Shown here piece by piece: positions 8,953-16,956 of a stretch of DNA of 64,000 nucleotides. This DNA comes from Stenotrophomonas mori (GTDB lineage: Bacteria; Pseudomonadota; Gammaproteobacteria; Xanthomonadales; Xanthomonadaceae). Positions within the stretch are counted from its first letter, which is position 1. Each line of letters starts with the position of its first letter. A program made the position numbers and the translations under genes. The stretch covers positions 1,302,001 to 1,366,000 of the forward strand of contig NZ_JAIKTS010000001.1 of assembly GCF_023556335.1 (NCBI RefSeq), given 5' to 3'. A model generated the notes under the pieces. That model was not told the origin of the DNA and made no database searches. It was given only the letters and a program-made list of their open reading frames with translations.

Positions 8953-9207
8953 ATGCGCAACACATGGATCAGAGTCGTAGGAACAGCAGCGGTCCTGGCT
9001 TCCGGCGCAGTTCTCGCCGCAACTCAGCCGATCCCAGTCAGCGGCGTAGGAATAACCCATGGAGCGGCCTACGCCGACGCCCGGAGCCGGGCTCAAGCCA
9101 CCTGCAGCACCATGGGCGGTACGATCACCCAATTCGAGGAAACGAGCTCGGGGAAAGTAGGCGGACAGTGGGTAGTGAACGCATTGGCGCTTTGCCAGAC
9201 CCCCTGA
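8953..9207 (+). CDS. Small secreted protein of unknown function (84 aa)
   Basis: A strong ribosome-binding site GAGGAG (8941-8946) stands 6 nt before ATG 8953. Residues 1-22 form a classical signal peptide (MRNTWIRVVGTAAVLASGA, cleavage after about VLA-A), leaving a ~62-residue periplasmic or secreted protein with two cysteines (near residues 49 and 81) that could form one disulfide. The mature part starts QPIPVSGVGITHGAAY and has an Ala/Arg-rich helix (ADARSRAQA). I recognise no family. Codon use is odd for this genome: AGA, ATA, GTA, GGA and ACA occur in a short frame. A perfect hairpin follows 20 bp after the stop. Confidence 0.75.
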   Translation: MRNTWIRVVGTAAVLASGAVLAATQPIPVSGVGITHGAAYADARSRAQATCSTMGGTITQFEETSSGKVGGQWVVNALALCQTP

Positions 9208-9226
9208 TGGCTTGATACGGGATTTC

Positions 9227-9254
9227 ACCGGGTCCGGGTGAAGTCGGACCCGGT
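9227..9254. terminator. Perfect 10-bp hairpin between the secreted protein gene and tRNA-Leu
   Basis: ACCGGGTCCG (9227-9236) and CGGACCCGGT (9245-9254) pair perfectly around an 8-nt loop. It lies 20 bp after the stop of the rightward gene and 50 bp after the end of the leftward tRNA-Leu, so it can serve both 3' ends. There is no clear U-tract on either side. Confidence 0.55.
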
Positions 9255-9303
9255 TAGCCATCTGACCTTTCGAAACAAGATGCGGCCGAAGCTACGTGGA
9301 TCA

Positions 9304-9390
9304 TGGTGCCCGGGGCCGGAATCGAACCGGCATGGGGTTGCCCCCGGCGGATTTTAAGTCCGATGCGTCTACCAGTTTCGCCACCCGGGC
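9304..9390 (-). tRNA. tRNA-Leu (UAA)
   Basis: 87 nt including an encoded CCA (9304-9306). Acceptor stem GCCCGGG pairs with CCCGGGC; the anticodon arm is GGCGGACTTAAAATCCGCC with anticodon TAA; a long variable arm is present as expected for class II tRNAs; the T arm reads GGTTCGATTCC. It reads UUA/UUG codons. The promoter was not identified with confidence. Confidence 0.95.
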
Positions 9391-9453
9391 ATCGCGATAG
9401 GGTGCCTGATCGGGGCCGGCTTGTGAATCGTGCCACGTACGTCCGGGCCGGCG

Positions 9454-10863
9454 TCAGATCGCCCTTGAATAGCGTATCGACGGCTGCGGCGCCTGCAGGT
9501 AGCGGTCGAAGCACATGGCGATCAGCCGCAGCAGCGGCCTTCCGCGGCGCGTGGCGGCGACCATGCTCCCGCTGCGGTGCGCCAGCCCGTCGGCCTGCAG
9601 GGGCGCCAGCGCGGCCAGCTCGGCGGCGAAGTAGCGCTCGAAATCGACCCCATGCCGCGCCGCCAGTGCGCGGCCGTCGACACGGCCATGGCACATCAGT
9701 TCCTGGATCAGCTCCGCGCGCAGCAGGTCGTCGGCATCCAGCTCCAGGCCCCGCCATACCGGCAGGTCGCCGGCATCGATCCGCGCCTCCCAGTCCTTGA
9801 GCTCGCGCGGGTTCTGGCTGTAGCCGTTGTCGATCCTGCTGATCGCACTGACGCCCAGGCCCAGCAGGTCGGTGTCGGCGTGGGTGGTGTAGCCCATGAA
9901 GTTGCGGTGCAGGTCGCCGGCCCGCTGTGCACGCGACAGGTCCTCCTCCGGCAGGGCGAAATGGTCCAGGCCGATGTACTGGTAGCCGGCGGCCGACAGC
10001 CGCTCCACCGCCAGCCCCAGCAGCGCGAGCTTGCGCTCGGGGTCGGGCAGGTCGGCGTCGGCGATCCGCCGCTGCGCCCTGAACAGGTTCGGCAGGTGCG
10101 CGTAGCCATAGACCGCGAGCCGGTCCGGGCGCACCGCCAGCACGGTTTCGAGCGTACGCGCGAAGCCTTCGGGGGTCTGCTTCGGGAGGCCGTAGATCAG
10201 GTCGACGTTGACCGAACGCAGGCCGTTGCGCCGGCAGGCCGCGATGATCGCCAGGGTCTCCTCCACCCCCTGCACGCGGTTGATGGCCCGCTGCACGGCC
10301 GGGTCGAAATCCTGTATGCCGAGGCTGGCGCGGTTGAAGCCCATCCGCGCCAGCCCGGCGATGTCCTCCGCCGATACTGAGCGCGGATCGAGCTCGATGG
10401 AGAAGTCGCGCGCCGCATCCTCGCTGAAGCGGTAGCACCGGCGCAGGCCGTCGACCAGCCGCGAAAGCTGCGCCGGGGACAGGAAGTTCGGCGTACCGCC
10501 GCCCAGATGCAGCTGGATCACCTCGCGCCCGGCGGCGAACAGCGGCGCCACGCGCCGGGCCTCGGCCAGCACCCGGTCAACATAGGCGTCGCCCTTGCCG
10601 TGATCGCGGCTGATGACCCGGTTGCAGCCGCAGTAGAAGCACGGACTGGTGCAATAGGGCACATGCACGTACAGCGACAGGGGCCGCGCCGAGGCGTTGC
10701 TGCGTGCGACCGCGGCCTGGAACTGCGCGGCACCGTAGCCGTCATGGAAATGCGGCGCGGTGGGATAGGAGGTGTAGCGCGGCCCCGGCCGGTCGTGCCG
10801 GCGCAGGAGGTCGGGGTCGAAGCTCCAACCCAGCCGGTCGGAAGCGAGGGGAGGCGTGTCCAT
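9454..10863 (-). CDS. hemN: Oxygen-independent coproporphyrinogen III dehydrogenase
   Basis: A 469-aa radical-SAM enzyme that converts coproporphyrinogen III to protoporphyrinogen IX without oxygen. The [4Fe-4S] cysteines are C71, C75 and C78 in PYCTSPCFYCGCN; VIQLHLGGGTPNFLS, the SVNVDLIYGLPKQTPEGF strand and LGLGVSAISRI follow in family order. Full length compared with E. coli HemN (457 aa). ATG 10863 has no ribosome-binding site. An FNR-type box (10898-10911) lies just upstream, with its centre 41.5 bp before the A of the ATG, so transcription may start at the start codon. Fits anaerobic induction. Confidence 0.93.
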   Translation of the reverse strand: MDTPPLASDRLGWSFDPDLLRRHDRPGPRYTSYPTAPHFHDGYGAAQFQAAVARSNASARPLSLYVHVPYCTSPCFYCGCNRVISRDHGKGDAYVDRVLAEARRVAPLFAAGREVIQLHLGGGTPNFLSPAQLSRLVDGLRRCYRFSEDAARDFSIELDPRSVSAEDIAGLARMGFNRASLGIQDFDPAVQRAINRVQGVEETLAIIAACRRNGLRSVNVDLIYGLPKQTPEGFARTLETVLAVRPDRLAVYGYAHLPNLFRAQRRIADADLPDPERKLALLGLAVERLSAAGYQYIGLDHFALPEEDLSRAQRAGDLHRNFMGYTTHADTDLLGLGVSAISRIDNGYSQNPRELKDWEARIDAGDLPVWRGLELDADDLLRAELIQELMCHGRVDGRALAARHGVDFERYFAAELAALAPLQADGLAHRSGSMVAATRRGRPLLRLIAMCFDRYLQAPQPSIRYSRAI

Positions 10864-10897
10864 GCGCACAGCATGTCCGCGGCCGCGCGCAGCCGCC

Positions 10898-10911
10898 TTG
10901 AGCCAGATCAA
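10898..10911 (-). promoter_or_regulatory. FNR/ANR-type box upstream of hemN
   Basis: TTGAGCCAGATCAA matches the FNR consensus TTGAT-N4-ATCAA at nine of ten defined bases. It lies in the gap between the truncated haemoglobin stop and the hemN start. FNR-class activators typically bind at -41.5; that spacing would put the transcript start at 10863, the first base of the hemN ATG. A weak -10 (CATGCT) is then in place. Confidence 0.7.
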
Positions 10912-10934
10912 ATCCACCGGCGCCCGGCGGCGCC

Positions 10935-11357
10935 TCACCCGCTGCCGGGGTGAAGCGGCAGGCTGGGCCAGCGCGACATCTGGAAGCGCCGCCAGAAGTT
11001 GCCGGCGATGCGCGCGGCGGCATCGTCGGCCAGCCGTTGCATCGGGACGTTGCCCAGCTCCGAGGTGGTCTGGCGGAACAGCTGCAGCCAACGCTCGAAC
11101 AGCGCTTCGCGCAGCTCGTCGATCACCAGGTGCTTCTGCATGGGCGCACCACGGAAGCGGCGGGTGCCGCGCAGCAGGGCCGACCAGAAATCGACCAGGT
11201 GCTGCATGTGCACCTCCCAGTCGTGCACATGCGCCTCGAACACCGGCCCCAGCAATGCGTCCTCGCGCACGCGGCCATAGAAGTGCCGCACCAGGCGCTC
11301 GACCTCCTCCTCGCTGCAAAGATCCGCCGCCGGCTGCGGCAGGGGTTCTTCGTTCAT
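10935..11357 (-). CDS. Group III truncated haemoglobin
   Basis: A 140-aa globin of the group III (P/trHbP) type. SEEEVERLVRHFYGRVRED forms helices A-B, LGPVFEAHVHDWEVHMQHLVDFWS the C-E region with the heme-pocket His/Trp, and GAPMQKHL the F-side proximal His stretch. The C-terminal RFQMSRWPSLPLHPGSG tail is disordered. Such globins are often linked to NO or low-oxygen metabolism; here the neighbours are hemN and a CcoG homologue, which supports that. ATG 11357 chosen by family length. It precedes hemN on the same strand with 71 bp between, in which hemN's own FNR box lies. Confidence 0.88.
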   Translation of the reverse strand: MNEEPLPQPAADLCSEEEVERLVRHFYGRVREDALLGPVFEAHVHDWEVHMQHLVDFWSALLRGTRRFRGAPMQKHLVIDELREALFERWLQLFRQTTSELGNVPMQRLADDAAARIAGNFWRRFQMSRWPSLPLHPGSG

Positions 11358-11420
11358 CGTTGCAAGACTCCCATGCGCGCCCGGCGGACCCGCGTTGCGC
11401 GGGCCACGGCCGGACGTGGC

Positions 11421-11434
11421 TTGATCCAGATCAA
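11421..11434. promoter_or_regulatory. Perfect FNR/ANR-type box in the divergent promoter region
   Basis: TTGATCCAGATCAA is a perfect palindromic match to the FNR consensus. It lies between the leftward haemoglobin gene (ATG 11357) and the rightward 11557-12929 operon. Measured at -41.5 towards the right, a start at about 11469 is predicted, and TAGGCT stands at 11457-11462 in -10 position. Towards the left no good -10 is found at the same distance, though other spacings are possible. Confidence 0.8.
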
Positions 11435-11556
11435 GGCTGCGCGCCACCGGTCTGCCTAGGCTGACAACCGGCTGGCCTGCGCCTCTCCATCGCCGCTTCG
11501 GCGAAGCGGCCGCCATCGATTGTACGCCCGCACCGGAACCGTCCCCTGAAGCCGCC

Positions 11557-11841
11557 ATGATCGATCCCGACCGTCCTTCGCCTTCCCGACCCTCAGCCGT
11601 GCAGCGCCTGGGCGCGGTGGCGTGGCCGAGCTTCTTCGTCGCGATGGTCGTTTCGGCGCTGTTCTTCAGCGTGTTCGATCCGCTGGCGCTGCAGCGGATC
11701 GGCTTTCCCGGCCACGCCGTCTCCCGCGCCTTCGGCTACAGCGCCGGCTTCTTCCTGGCCTGGCTCGCCACGTTCAGCGCCTGCGCCGTGACCGCCCTGT
11801 TGCTGCAGCCCGGCACGGACGACGGATCGTCGCTGGAATGA
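11557..11841 (+). CDS. Small membrane protein, first gene of a CcoG-type operon
   Basis: 94 aa with two transmembrane helices: about 20-42 (AVAWPSFFVAMVVSALFFSV) and 60-86 (FGYSAGFFLAWLATFSACAV). N terminus Pro/Ser-rich and probably cytoplasmic. I recognise no named family. Its stop overlaps the start of the CcoG-like gene as ATGA, so the two are made together and may act together in cytochrome oxidase assembly or low-oxygen redox work. A perfect FNR box 122 bp upstream suggests induction when oxygen falls. Confidence 0.75.
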   Translation: MIDPDRPSPSRPSAVQRLGAVAWPSFFVAMVVSALFFSVFDPLALQRIGFPGHAVSRAFGYSAGFFLAWLATFSACAVTALLLQPGTDDGSSLE

Positions 11842-12929
11842 GTGCCTGCCGAGTGCCCGCGGACGCGGTGTCCACCTGCGCAGGCCCTGCGCGGCCCACC
11901 TGGCCGCGCAGGATCGCCGCGGCGATCATGCTGGGGCTGTTCTTCGGCCTCCCCTGGCTGCGCTGGCGGGAGGCGCCGGTCCTGCTGTTCGATATCGAGG
12001 CGCGCCGCATCCACTTCTTCGGCCTGGCACTGGGCATGGACGCGGCCCTGCCATTGCTGTGCCTCGCCCTGGCCGCGCTGGCCCTGCTGTGCCTGGTGAC
12101 CAGCCTCCACGGGCGGCTCTGGTGCGCCCATGCCTGCCCGCAGACCGTCCTCACCCGCCTGTACCGCACCCTGCGCTCCGTGGTGCCCGGCGGCCGCACC
12201 CGCAAGAGCCCGGCGGAAGGAGCACTGCAGCAACTGCTGTGGGCGGCCTGCGCGCTGTGGACCGGGATCACGTTCGTGGGCTATTTCTCCCCGATCGCGT
12301 CGCTGGTCGCGCGCCTGCATCCGTTCGCCCTGGGCGGCTGGGAAACCTTCTGGGTGGCCTTCTACGCACTGGCGACCTGGTCCAACGTCCTGTTCCTGCA
12401 CGAACAGGTCTGCGTCCAGCTGTGCCCCTACGGGCGCATGCGGCCGTGGCTCACCGACGCCCGCACGCCGTCGGTGCGCTACCTTGCCCGCCGCGGCGAG
12501 CCGCGCGGCCCACGGGCAGCCGGTGGCGGCAGCGTCGCGCAACGCGACCGCGGGCTGCTGGATCCGGTGACCGCGCGCGACTATGTCTTCCGGGCCGCAC
12601 ACCCGGCCAGCGCAGGCCCCCGCCCCTCCTTCAGCGACGCGCACCTGGGCGACTGCATCGACTGCGGGGCCTGCACCACCGCCTGCCCGATCGGCCTGGA
12701 CATCCGCAACGGCGACCACCTCGCCTGCATCGAATGCGGCGCCTGCATGGAGGCCTGCGACCGCGCCATGGCCCTCCAGGGCTTCCCCGCCGGCCTGATC
12801 CAACGGACCCCGGCCTGCGACGGCGGAACGCCTCCCGCCGCCGTGCCGCGTGCCCGGCCCCTGCTGTTCGGCGCCCTGTCGCTGCTGCTCCTCGCCCTGG
12901 CCATCGCCGGCCTCCTGGCACGGACCTGA
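11838..12929 (+). CDS. CcoG/FixG-like 4Fe-4S membrane protein lacking the C-terminal Ig-like domain
   Basis: A 363-aa protein. Membrane helices at about 27-45, 65-90, 130-155 and 170-190 carry redox motifs LWCAHACPQTVLTRLYR and QVCVQLCPYGRMRPW; a soluble double ferredoxin domain follows with CIDCGACTTACPIG and CIECGACMEACD; a last helix (LLFGALSLLLLALAIAGLL) ends the protein. CcoG/FixG proteins of about 470-480 aa reduce copper for cbb3 oxidase assembly and have a periplasmic FixG_C domain after the last helix; here it is absent. No ccoNOQP or ccoHIS gene is adjacent. Possible roles: a cbb3 assembly factor with reduced architecture or a separate membrane Fe-S electron carrier. Confidence 0.85.
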   Translation: MSACRVPADAVSTCAGPARPTWPRRIAAAIMLGLFFGLPWLRWREAPVLLFDIEARRIHFFGLALGMDAALPLLCLALAALALLCLVTSLHGRLWCAHACPQTVLTRLYRTLRSVVPGGRTRKSPAEGALQQLLWAACALWTGITFVGYFSPIASLVARLHPFALGGWETFWVAFYALATWSNVLFLHEQVCVQLCPYGRMRPWLTDARTPSVRYLARRGEPRGPRAAGGGSVAQRDRGLLDPVTARDYVFRAAHPASAGPRPSFSDAHLGDCIDCGACTTACPIGLDIRNGDHLACIECGACMEACDRAMALQGFPAGLIQRTPACDGGTPPAAVPRARPLLFGALSLLLLALAIAGLLART

Positions 12930-13677
12930 CCTCCCCGCCTTCCCGGACAGGCGCCGCCCCGCAGTGCTCCCCCGTGGACGGTCGGCGCCGGCGCGACCGG
13001 ATCCGCTCGGCATTCCCCGTGGAAACCGCCGCCGTCATGCCGGCACGGCCTGCGACGACCTCGCATCGCGCGCAAGGGCCCTGGATGTACCGTCCTCCAG
13101 GAACCACTCCTCGCCGGCAGCGCAGGCCTGGCTTGAGAAGCAGGACGCGATGATCCGTTATTCAGTCCATATCCCGGCGGCCACCCGGCAACCGCAGCCA
13201 GCGCCCGGCTCTGCCGGCGTCCCCCTGCCCTCGGCTCGGGTCGCCACTCCCACGGCGGGCGGGAACGGCCCGGCCGGCGGCCCCCGGCGGAAGAATGTCT
13301 TTGGCGACTCCATGGTCTTCCATACCACCGGCCGGGGAAGATCCCCGCAGGGACAGGGCCGATGCACCCGCCGATTCCCGCGTGCCGTTCATGCTGGCGC
13401 CCGGCTTCCGCGAGCCGCGAAGTGCCCGTGTATGGGGAGTCGGCCTCGCGCGACGGTGACATGCCGGGTTGCCGACCGCCCAAACGGCTGCCAACGCAGC
13501 CCGCCTGTCCCGGACAGCTCCATGGCCGACTTTAGGACGACCAGCCTGCACCCTCGCAGACCATCTCCAGCGGCGTCGTGCTGTGCCGGGGTCGCGGACA
13601 GATAATGGACACGTAGTGACCACAACGAAAAAGGGCCTGCGCCATGAAGCGCAAGCCCTTGTTCCTTCAGCAGTATG
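12930..13677. other. 748-bp gene-free stretch on the 3' side of tRNA-Pro
   Basis: No reading frame in this stretch has family resemblance, a ribosome-binding site or normal codon use. GC-rich imperfect hairpins occur around 13260-13300. The right end holds the tRNA-Pro terminator. Composition is more mixed than in the coding neighbours. I see no repeat of the tRNA-Pro end here. Confidence 0.55.
13628..13660 (-). terminator. Intrinsic terminator of tRNA-Pro
   Basis: On the minus strand AAGGGCTTGCGC pairs with GCGCAGGCCCTT (one mismatch) around a CTTCAT-type loop and is followed by a TTTTT run. It stands 18 bp after the tRNA 3' end. Confidence 0.85.
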
Positions 13678-13754
13678 TGGTCGGGACGGCCGGATTCGAA
13701 CCGACGACCCTCTGCCCCCCAGGCAGATGCGCTACCAGGCTGCGCTACGCCCCG
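13678..13754 (-). tRNA. tRNA-Pro (GGG)
   Basis: 77 nt with encoded CCA (13678-13680). Acceptor CGGGGCG pairs with CGTCCCG (one G-U); anticodon arm TCTGCCTGGGGGGCAGA gives GGG; D arm AGCGCAGCCTGGTAGCGC and T arm GGTTCGAATCC are regular. It follows merR at the end of the pheST-ihfA transcript but has its own -10. Confidence 0.95.
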
Positions 13755-13796
13755 ATCATGGACTGCTGGTCGCCACCCTGCGGTGGCGAGCCGGTG

Positions 13797-13802
13797 ATTA
13801 TA
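13797..13802 (-). promoter_or_regulatory. -10 element for tRNA-Pro
   Basis: A perfect TATAAT on the minus strand lies 43 bp before the tRNA-Pro 5' end, just after the merR stop. No good -35 stands at 17 bp (best is GTGAAC-like at 19). The predicted leader contains a CGCCACC/GGTGGCG hairpin (13770-13787). Confidence 0.55.
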
Positions 13803-13824
13803 CGCGCGATTGCGCGGCTTGTGT

Positions 13825-14181
13825 TCACCGCCGCAGCAGCTGCAGCACTTCCTCCAGCTCCATGCGCACCTGCTTGATGATCTGGTTGCTCAGCGCGGAC
13901 TCCTGGCGGGCGCCCTCGCCTTCCAGGCGCAGCCGGGCACCGCCGATGGTGTAGCCCTGTTCGTACAGCAGGCCGCGGATCTGCCGCACCATCAGCACAT
14001 CGTGGCGCTGATAGTAGCGGCGGTTGCCACGGCGCTTGGCCGGCTCGAGGCTGGGAAACTCGGTCTCCCAGTAGCGCAGCACGTGCGGCTTGACGTCGCA
14101 CAGCTCGCTGACCTCGCCGATGGTGAAGTAGCGCTTGGCCGGAATCGGCGGAAGTTCGCGGTTACTGCCCGGATCCAGCAT
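13825..14181 (-). CDS. MerR-family transcriptional regulator downstream of ihfA
   Basis: A 118-aa protein with the MerR winged helix at about 17-85: [56 protein letters not shown]. The C-terminal coiled coil is short (about 95-118) and has no effector domain or metal-binding cysteines, so what it senses is unknown. This gene after ihfA is standard in Xanthomonadales and pseudomonads. Its start overlaps the ihfA stop by 20 bp, pointing to coupled translation. Confidence 0.88.
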   Translation of the reverse strand: MLDPGSNRELPPIPAKRYFTIGEVSELCDVKPHVLRYWETEFPSLEPAKRRGNRRYYQRHDVLMVRQIRGLLYEQGYTIGGARLRLEGEGARQESALSNQIIKQVRMELEEVLQLLRR

Positions 14182-14461
14182 ATGCCTCCACCCGCTCCTT
14201 GAGCTTCTGTCCCGGACGGAAGGTGACCACCGTGCGGGCGGAAATCGGAATTTCTTCGCCGGTCTTGGGGTTGCGGCCCGGACGCTGATTCTTGCGGCGC
14301 AGGTCGAAATTGCCGAAACCGGACAGCTTCACCTGCCGCCCCTGCTGCAGCGCATCGCGCAGCACGTCGAAAAACGCGTCGACGAACTCCTTGGCCTCGC
14401 GCTTGTTCAAGCCGACCTCGTCGAACAACCGGTCCGCCATCTCCGCCTTGGTCAATGCCAT
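14162..14461 (-). CDS. ihfA: Integration host factor subunit alpha
   Basis: 99 aa, the family's usual length. [28 protein letters not shown] starts the dimer helices, and [30 protein letters not shown] is the DNA-bending arm (residues about 43-72) with the intercalating Pro in RPGRNPKTG. With the beta subunit it bends DNA sharply at specific sites in recombination, replication and transcription. It sits 23 bp after pheT as in E. coli and overlaps merR. Confidence 0.96.
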   Translation of the reverse strand: MALTKAEMADRLFDEVGLNKREAKEFVDAFFDVLRDALQQGRQVKLSGFGNFDLRRKNQRPGRNPKTGEEIPISARTVVTFRPGQKLKERVEAYAGSGQ

Positions 14462-14484
14462 GCCTGTTCCCTGCTACGTCCGCC

Positions 14485-16866
14485 TCAACTCCGGATCCTG
14501 GCGCCGTGTTCGCGTTCGATGGCGGCCACCACGGAGGTGACCACGGCGTCCACGTCGTGGTCCGTCAGAGTGCGCGAGGTCTCCTGCAAAATCAAGCCCA
14601 TAGCCAGACTCTTGAAACCGGGTTCGACCCCCTGTCCGACATAGCGGTCGAACAGCGCGACCTCGCGCAGCAACGGCCCCGCCGCGTCGCGGATGCTCGC
14701 CGAGAGCGCCTCCCACGAGACCGCCTCGGCCACCAGCACCGCCAGGTCGCGGCGCACCGCCGGGAACCGCGACAACCTGGCGGCACGCGGCAGCGCACGC
14801 TGGACCAGCGGCGCCAGGTCCAGCTCGAACGCCACCACGTCGACATCGATCTCCATCGCCGCCGCCAACCGCGGATGCAGTTGACCGATCCAGCCGATAC
14901 GGCGGTCATCGCGCCAGACATCCGCCGAACGCGCCGGATGCGCGAACGGGTGCGGGGCCGCGCGGAAGGCGAGCCGCGCGCCGGACGCGGCGGCCAGCGA
15001 CTCCAGGTCGCCCTTCAGGTCGTGGAAGTCGACCTTGCGGGCCTTTTCGCCCCATTGCAGTGCGGCCGCATCGCCACATACGGCCGCGGCCACGCGCACG
15101 GTTTCCTCCGGCGCCTGGCCGGGCCCGCCGGCCGCCTGCGCGAACACCCGGCCCAGCTCGAACAGGCGTACACGGCCCGCCTGGCGGGCGGCATTGCGCC
15201 CCAGGGTCGCCACCAGTCCGGGCAGCAGCATCGGCCGCATCACCGCCAGTTCCGCCGACAGCGGGTTGGCCAGGGCCACGCGTCCATCGTGCAGTGCCCA
15301 CTGGTCGAGCAGCTGCGCATCGACGAAGGCGTAATTGATGGTTTCCAGCATGTCGCGCGCCACCAGCTGGCGGCGGACGCTCAGGTCGTCGAGACAGGTC
15401 TCGCTCGGCATCGCGATGCGCGCGGCGCCACCGGGCAGCGTGGTCGGGATCCGCTCGTAGCCGTGGATGCGCGCCAGCTCCTCGATCAGGTCCTCTTCGA
15501 TGGCGATGTCGAAGCGGCGGCTCGGTGCGGTCACCCGCCAGCCCTCGGCAGCCGCCTCCACAGCCATGCCCAGCGCGCGCAGGATGCGCTCCACCTCGGC
15601 ATCCTCGATGGTGATGCCGAGCACCCGGGTGATGCGCGCGCGACGCAGCGCGATCGTCGCCGGCTGCGGCAGGTCGGCCTCACGCACCGCCTCGGTGACC
15701 GGCGCCGGGGTGCCGCCGGCCAGCTCCAGCACCAGCCGGGTAGCGTATTCGATGGCGGTGCGCGGCAGCTGCGGGTCCACCCCGCGCTCGAAACGGTGGC
15801 CGGCATCGGTATGCAGGCCGAGCTTGCGGCCGCGCCCCATGATCGCGGCCGGCGCGAAATGTGCCGCCTCCAGGAAGACACTGCGGGTGGCGTCGGTGAC
15901 ACGGGTGTCGAAGCCGCCCATCAGGCCGGCCAGGCCCACCGGACGGTCGGCATCGGTGACCACCAGGAAGCTGTCGTCCAGCGTGGCATCGCGGCCGTCG
16001 AGCAGCTTCAGCGCCTCGCCGGCACGCGAACGGCGCACGCCGATGCCGCCCTTGAGCGTCTCCAGGTCATAGGCATGCATCGGCTGGCCCAGTTCGAGCA
16101 TCACGTACTGGGTGATGTCCACCAGCAGCGAGACCGGGCGCACGCCGCTGCGGCGCAGCCGCTCGGCCATCCACACCGGGGTCGTGGCCGCCGCATCGAT
16201 GCCTTCGATCACCCGTCCCAGGTAGCGCGGCGCCTCGGCACCGGCGTCCAGCGCGATCGCCAGTTCGCGGCCCGCCTGCGCGGGCACCGCCTCGGCAGCG
16301 AAGGGCTGGACCTCGCTGCGGGTGGCCGCGGCGACGTCGAAGGCGATGCCGCGCACGCTGAAGCAGTCGGCGCGGTTCGGGGTCAGCTTGATCTCGATGC
16401 TGGCATCCGGCAGGCCCAGGTAGTCGACCAGCGGGGTTCCGACCGGCGCCCCGTCCGGCAGCTCCAGCAGGCCGGAGGCATCGCTGTCCAGGCCCAGTTC
16501 CTTGGCCGAGCAGAGCATGCCGTTGGACTCCACGCCACGCAGCCTGGCCGGCTTGATCTTCAGTTCGCCGATCTGCGCACCGACCAGCGCCAGCGGGGCG
16601 ACCAGGCCCACGCGCGCGTTCGGCGCACCACAGACGATCTGCAGCAGCACATCCTGGCCGGCATCGACCTTGCACACCTGCAGGCGATCCGCCTCCGGGT
16701 GGCGCACCGCCTCGACGATGCGCGCGACCACCACGTTGTCCAGGCCCTCGCCCAGCGCGGTGATCTCCTCGACCTCCAGGCCGATGGCGGTCAACACTGC
16801 ACTCAGCGCATCGCGCGAAGCGGTGGTCGGGACATGGCTGCGCAGCCAGCTTTCGGAGAATTTCAT
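14485..16866 (-). CDS. pheT: Phenylalanine-tRNA ligase beta subunit
   Basis: 793 aa, full length. Domain order: KFSESWLRSHVPT start, the tRNA-binding OB domain (about 40-150, VCKVDAGQDVLLQIVCGAPN), B3/B4 editing domain (about 210-400), B5 domain (about 400-475) and the C-terminal anticodon-binding ferredoxin fold (about 700-793, SRFPAVRRDLAVLV). Works as an alpha2-beta2 tetramer with PheS to charge tRNA-Phe and to edit Tyr. AAGG stands 7 nt before ATG 16866. A 122-bp gap carrying one GTAG repeat separates it from pheS. Confidence 0.96.
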   Translation of the reverse strand: MKFSESWLRSHVPTTASRDALSAVLTAIGLEVEEITALGEGLDNVVVARIVEAVRHPEADRLQVCKVDAGQDVLLQIVCGAPNARVGLVAPLALVGAQIGELKIKPARLRGVESNGMLCSAKELGLDSDASGLLELPDGAPVGTPLVDYLGLPDASIEIKLTPNRADCFSVRGIAFDVAAATRSEVQPFAAEAVPAQAGRELAIALDAGAEAPRYLGRVIEGIDAAATTPVWMAERLRRSGVRPVSLLVDITQYVMLELGQPMHAYDLETLKGGIGVRRSRAGEALKLLDGRDATLDDSFLVVTDADRPVGLAGLMGGFDTRVTDATRSVFLEAAHFAPAAIMGRGRKLGLHTDAGHRFERGVDPQLPRTAIEYATRLVLELAGGTPAPVTEAVREADLPQPATIALRRARITRVLGITIEDAEVERILRALGMAVEAAAEGWRVTAPSRRFDIAIEEDLIEELARIHGYERIPTTLPGGAARIAMPSETCLDDLSVRRQLVARDMLETINYAFVDAQLLDQWALHDGRVALANPLSAELAVMRPMLLPGLVATLGRNAARQAGRVRLFELGRVFAQAAGGPGQAPEETVRVAAAVCGDAAALQWGEKARKVDFHDLKGDLESLAAASGARLAFRAAPHPFAHPARSADVWRDDRRIGWIGQLHPRLAAAMEIDVDVVAFELDLAPLVQRALPRAARLSRFPAVRRDLAVLVAEAVSWEALSASIRDAAGPLLREVALFDRYVGQGVEPGFKSLAMGLILQETSRTLTDHDVDAVVTSVVAAIEREHGARIRS

Positions 16867-16956
16867 GTCTTTACCTTGAAGGGAGGCGCGCCTCCCGTTG
16901 CGGTGTCTTGTGGGTGCCCAGCGCCTGGCGCCTGAAGCGGGTCAACGCTCAACGGC

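Noticed and set aside
12930-13620. Several open frames of 70-300 codons in the gap before tRNA-Pro
   Set aside because: They run on from other genes' shadows, have no ribosome-binding site, and their translations are Arg/Pro/Gly-rich without pattern.
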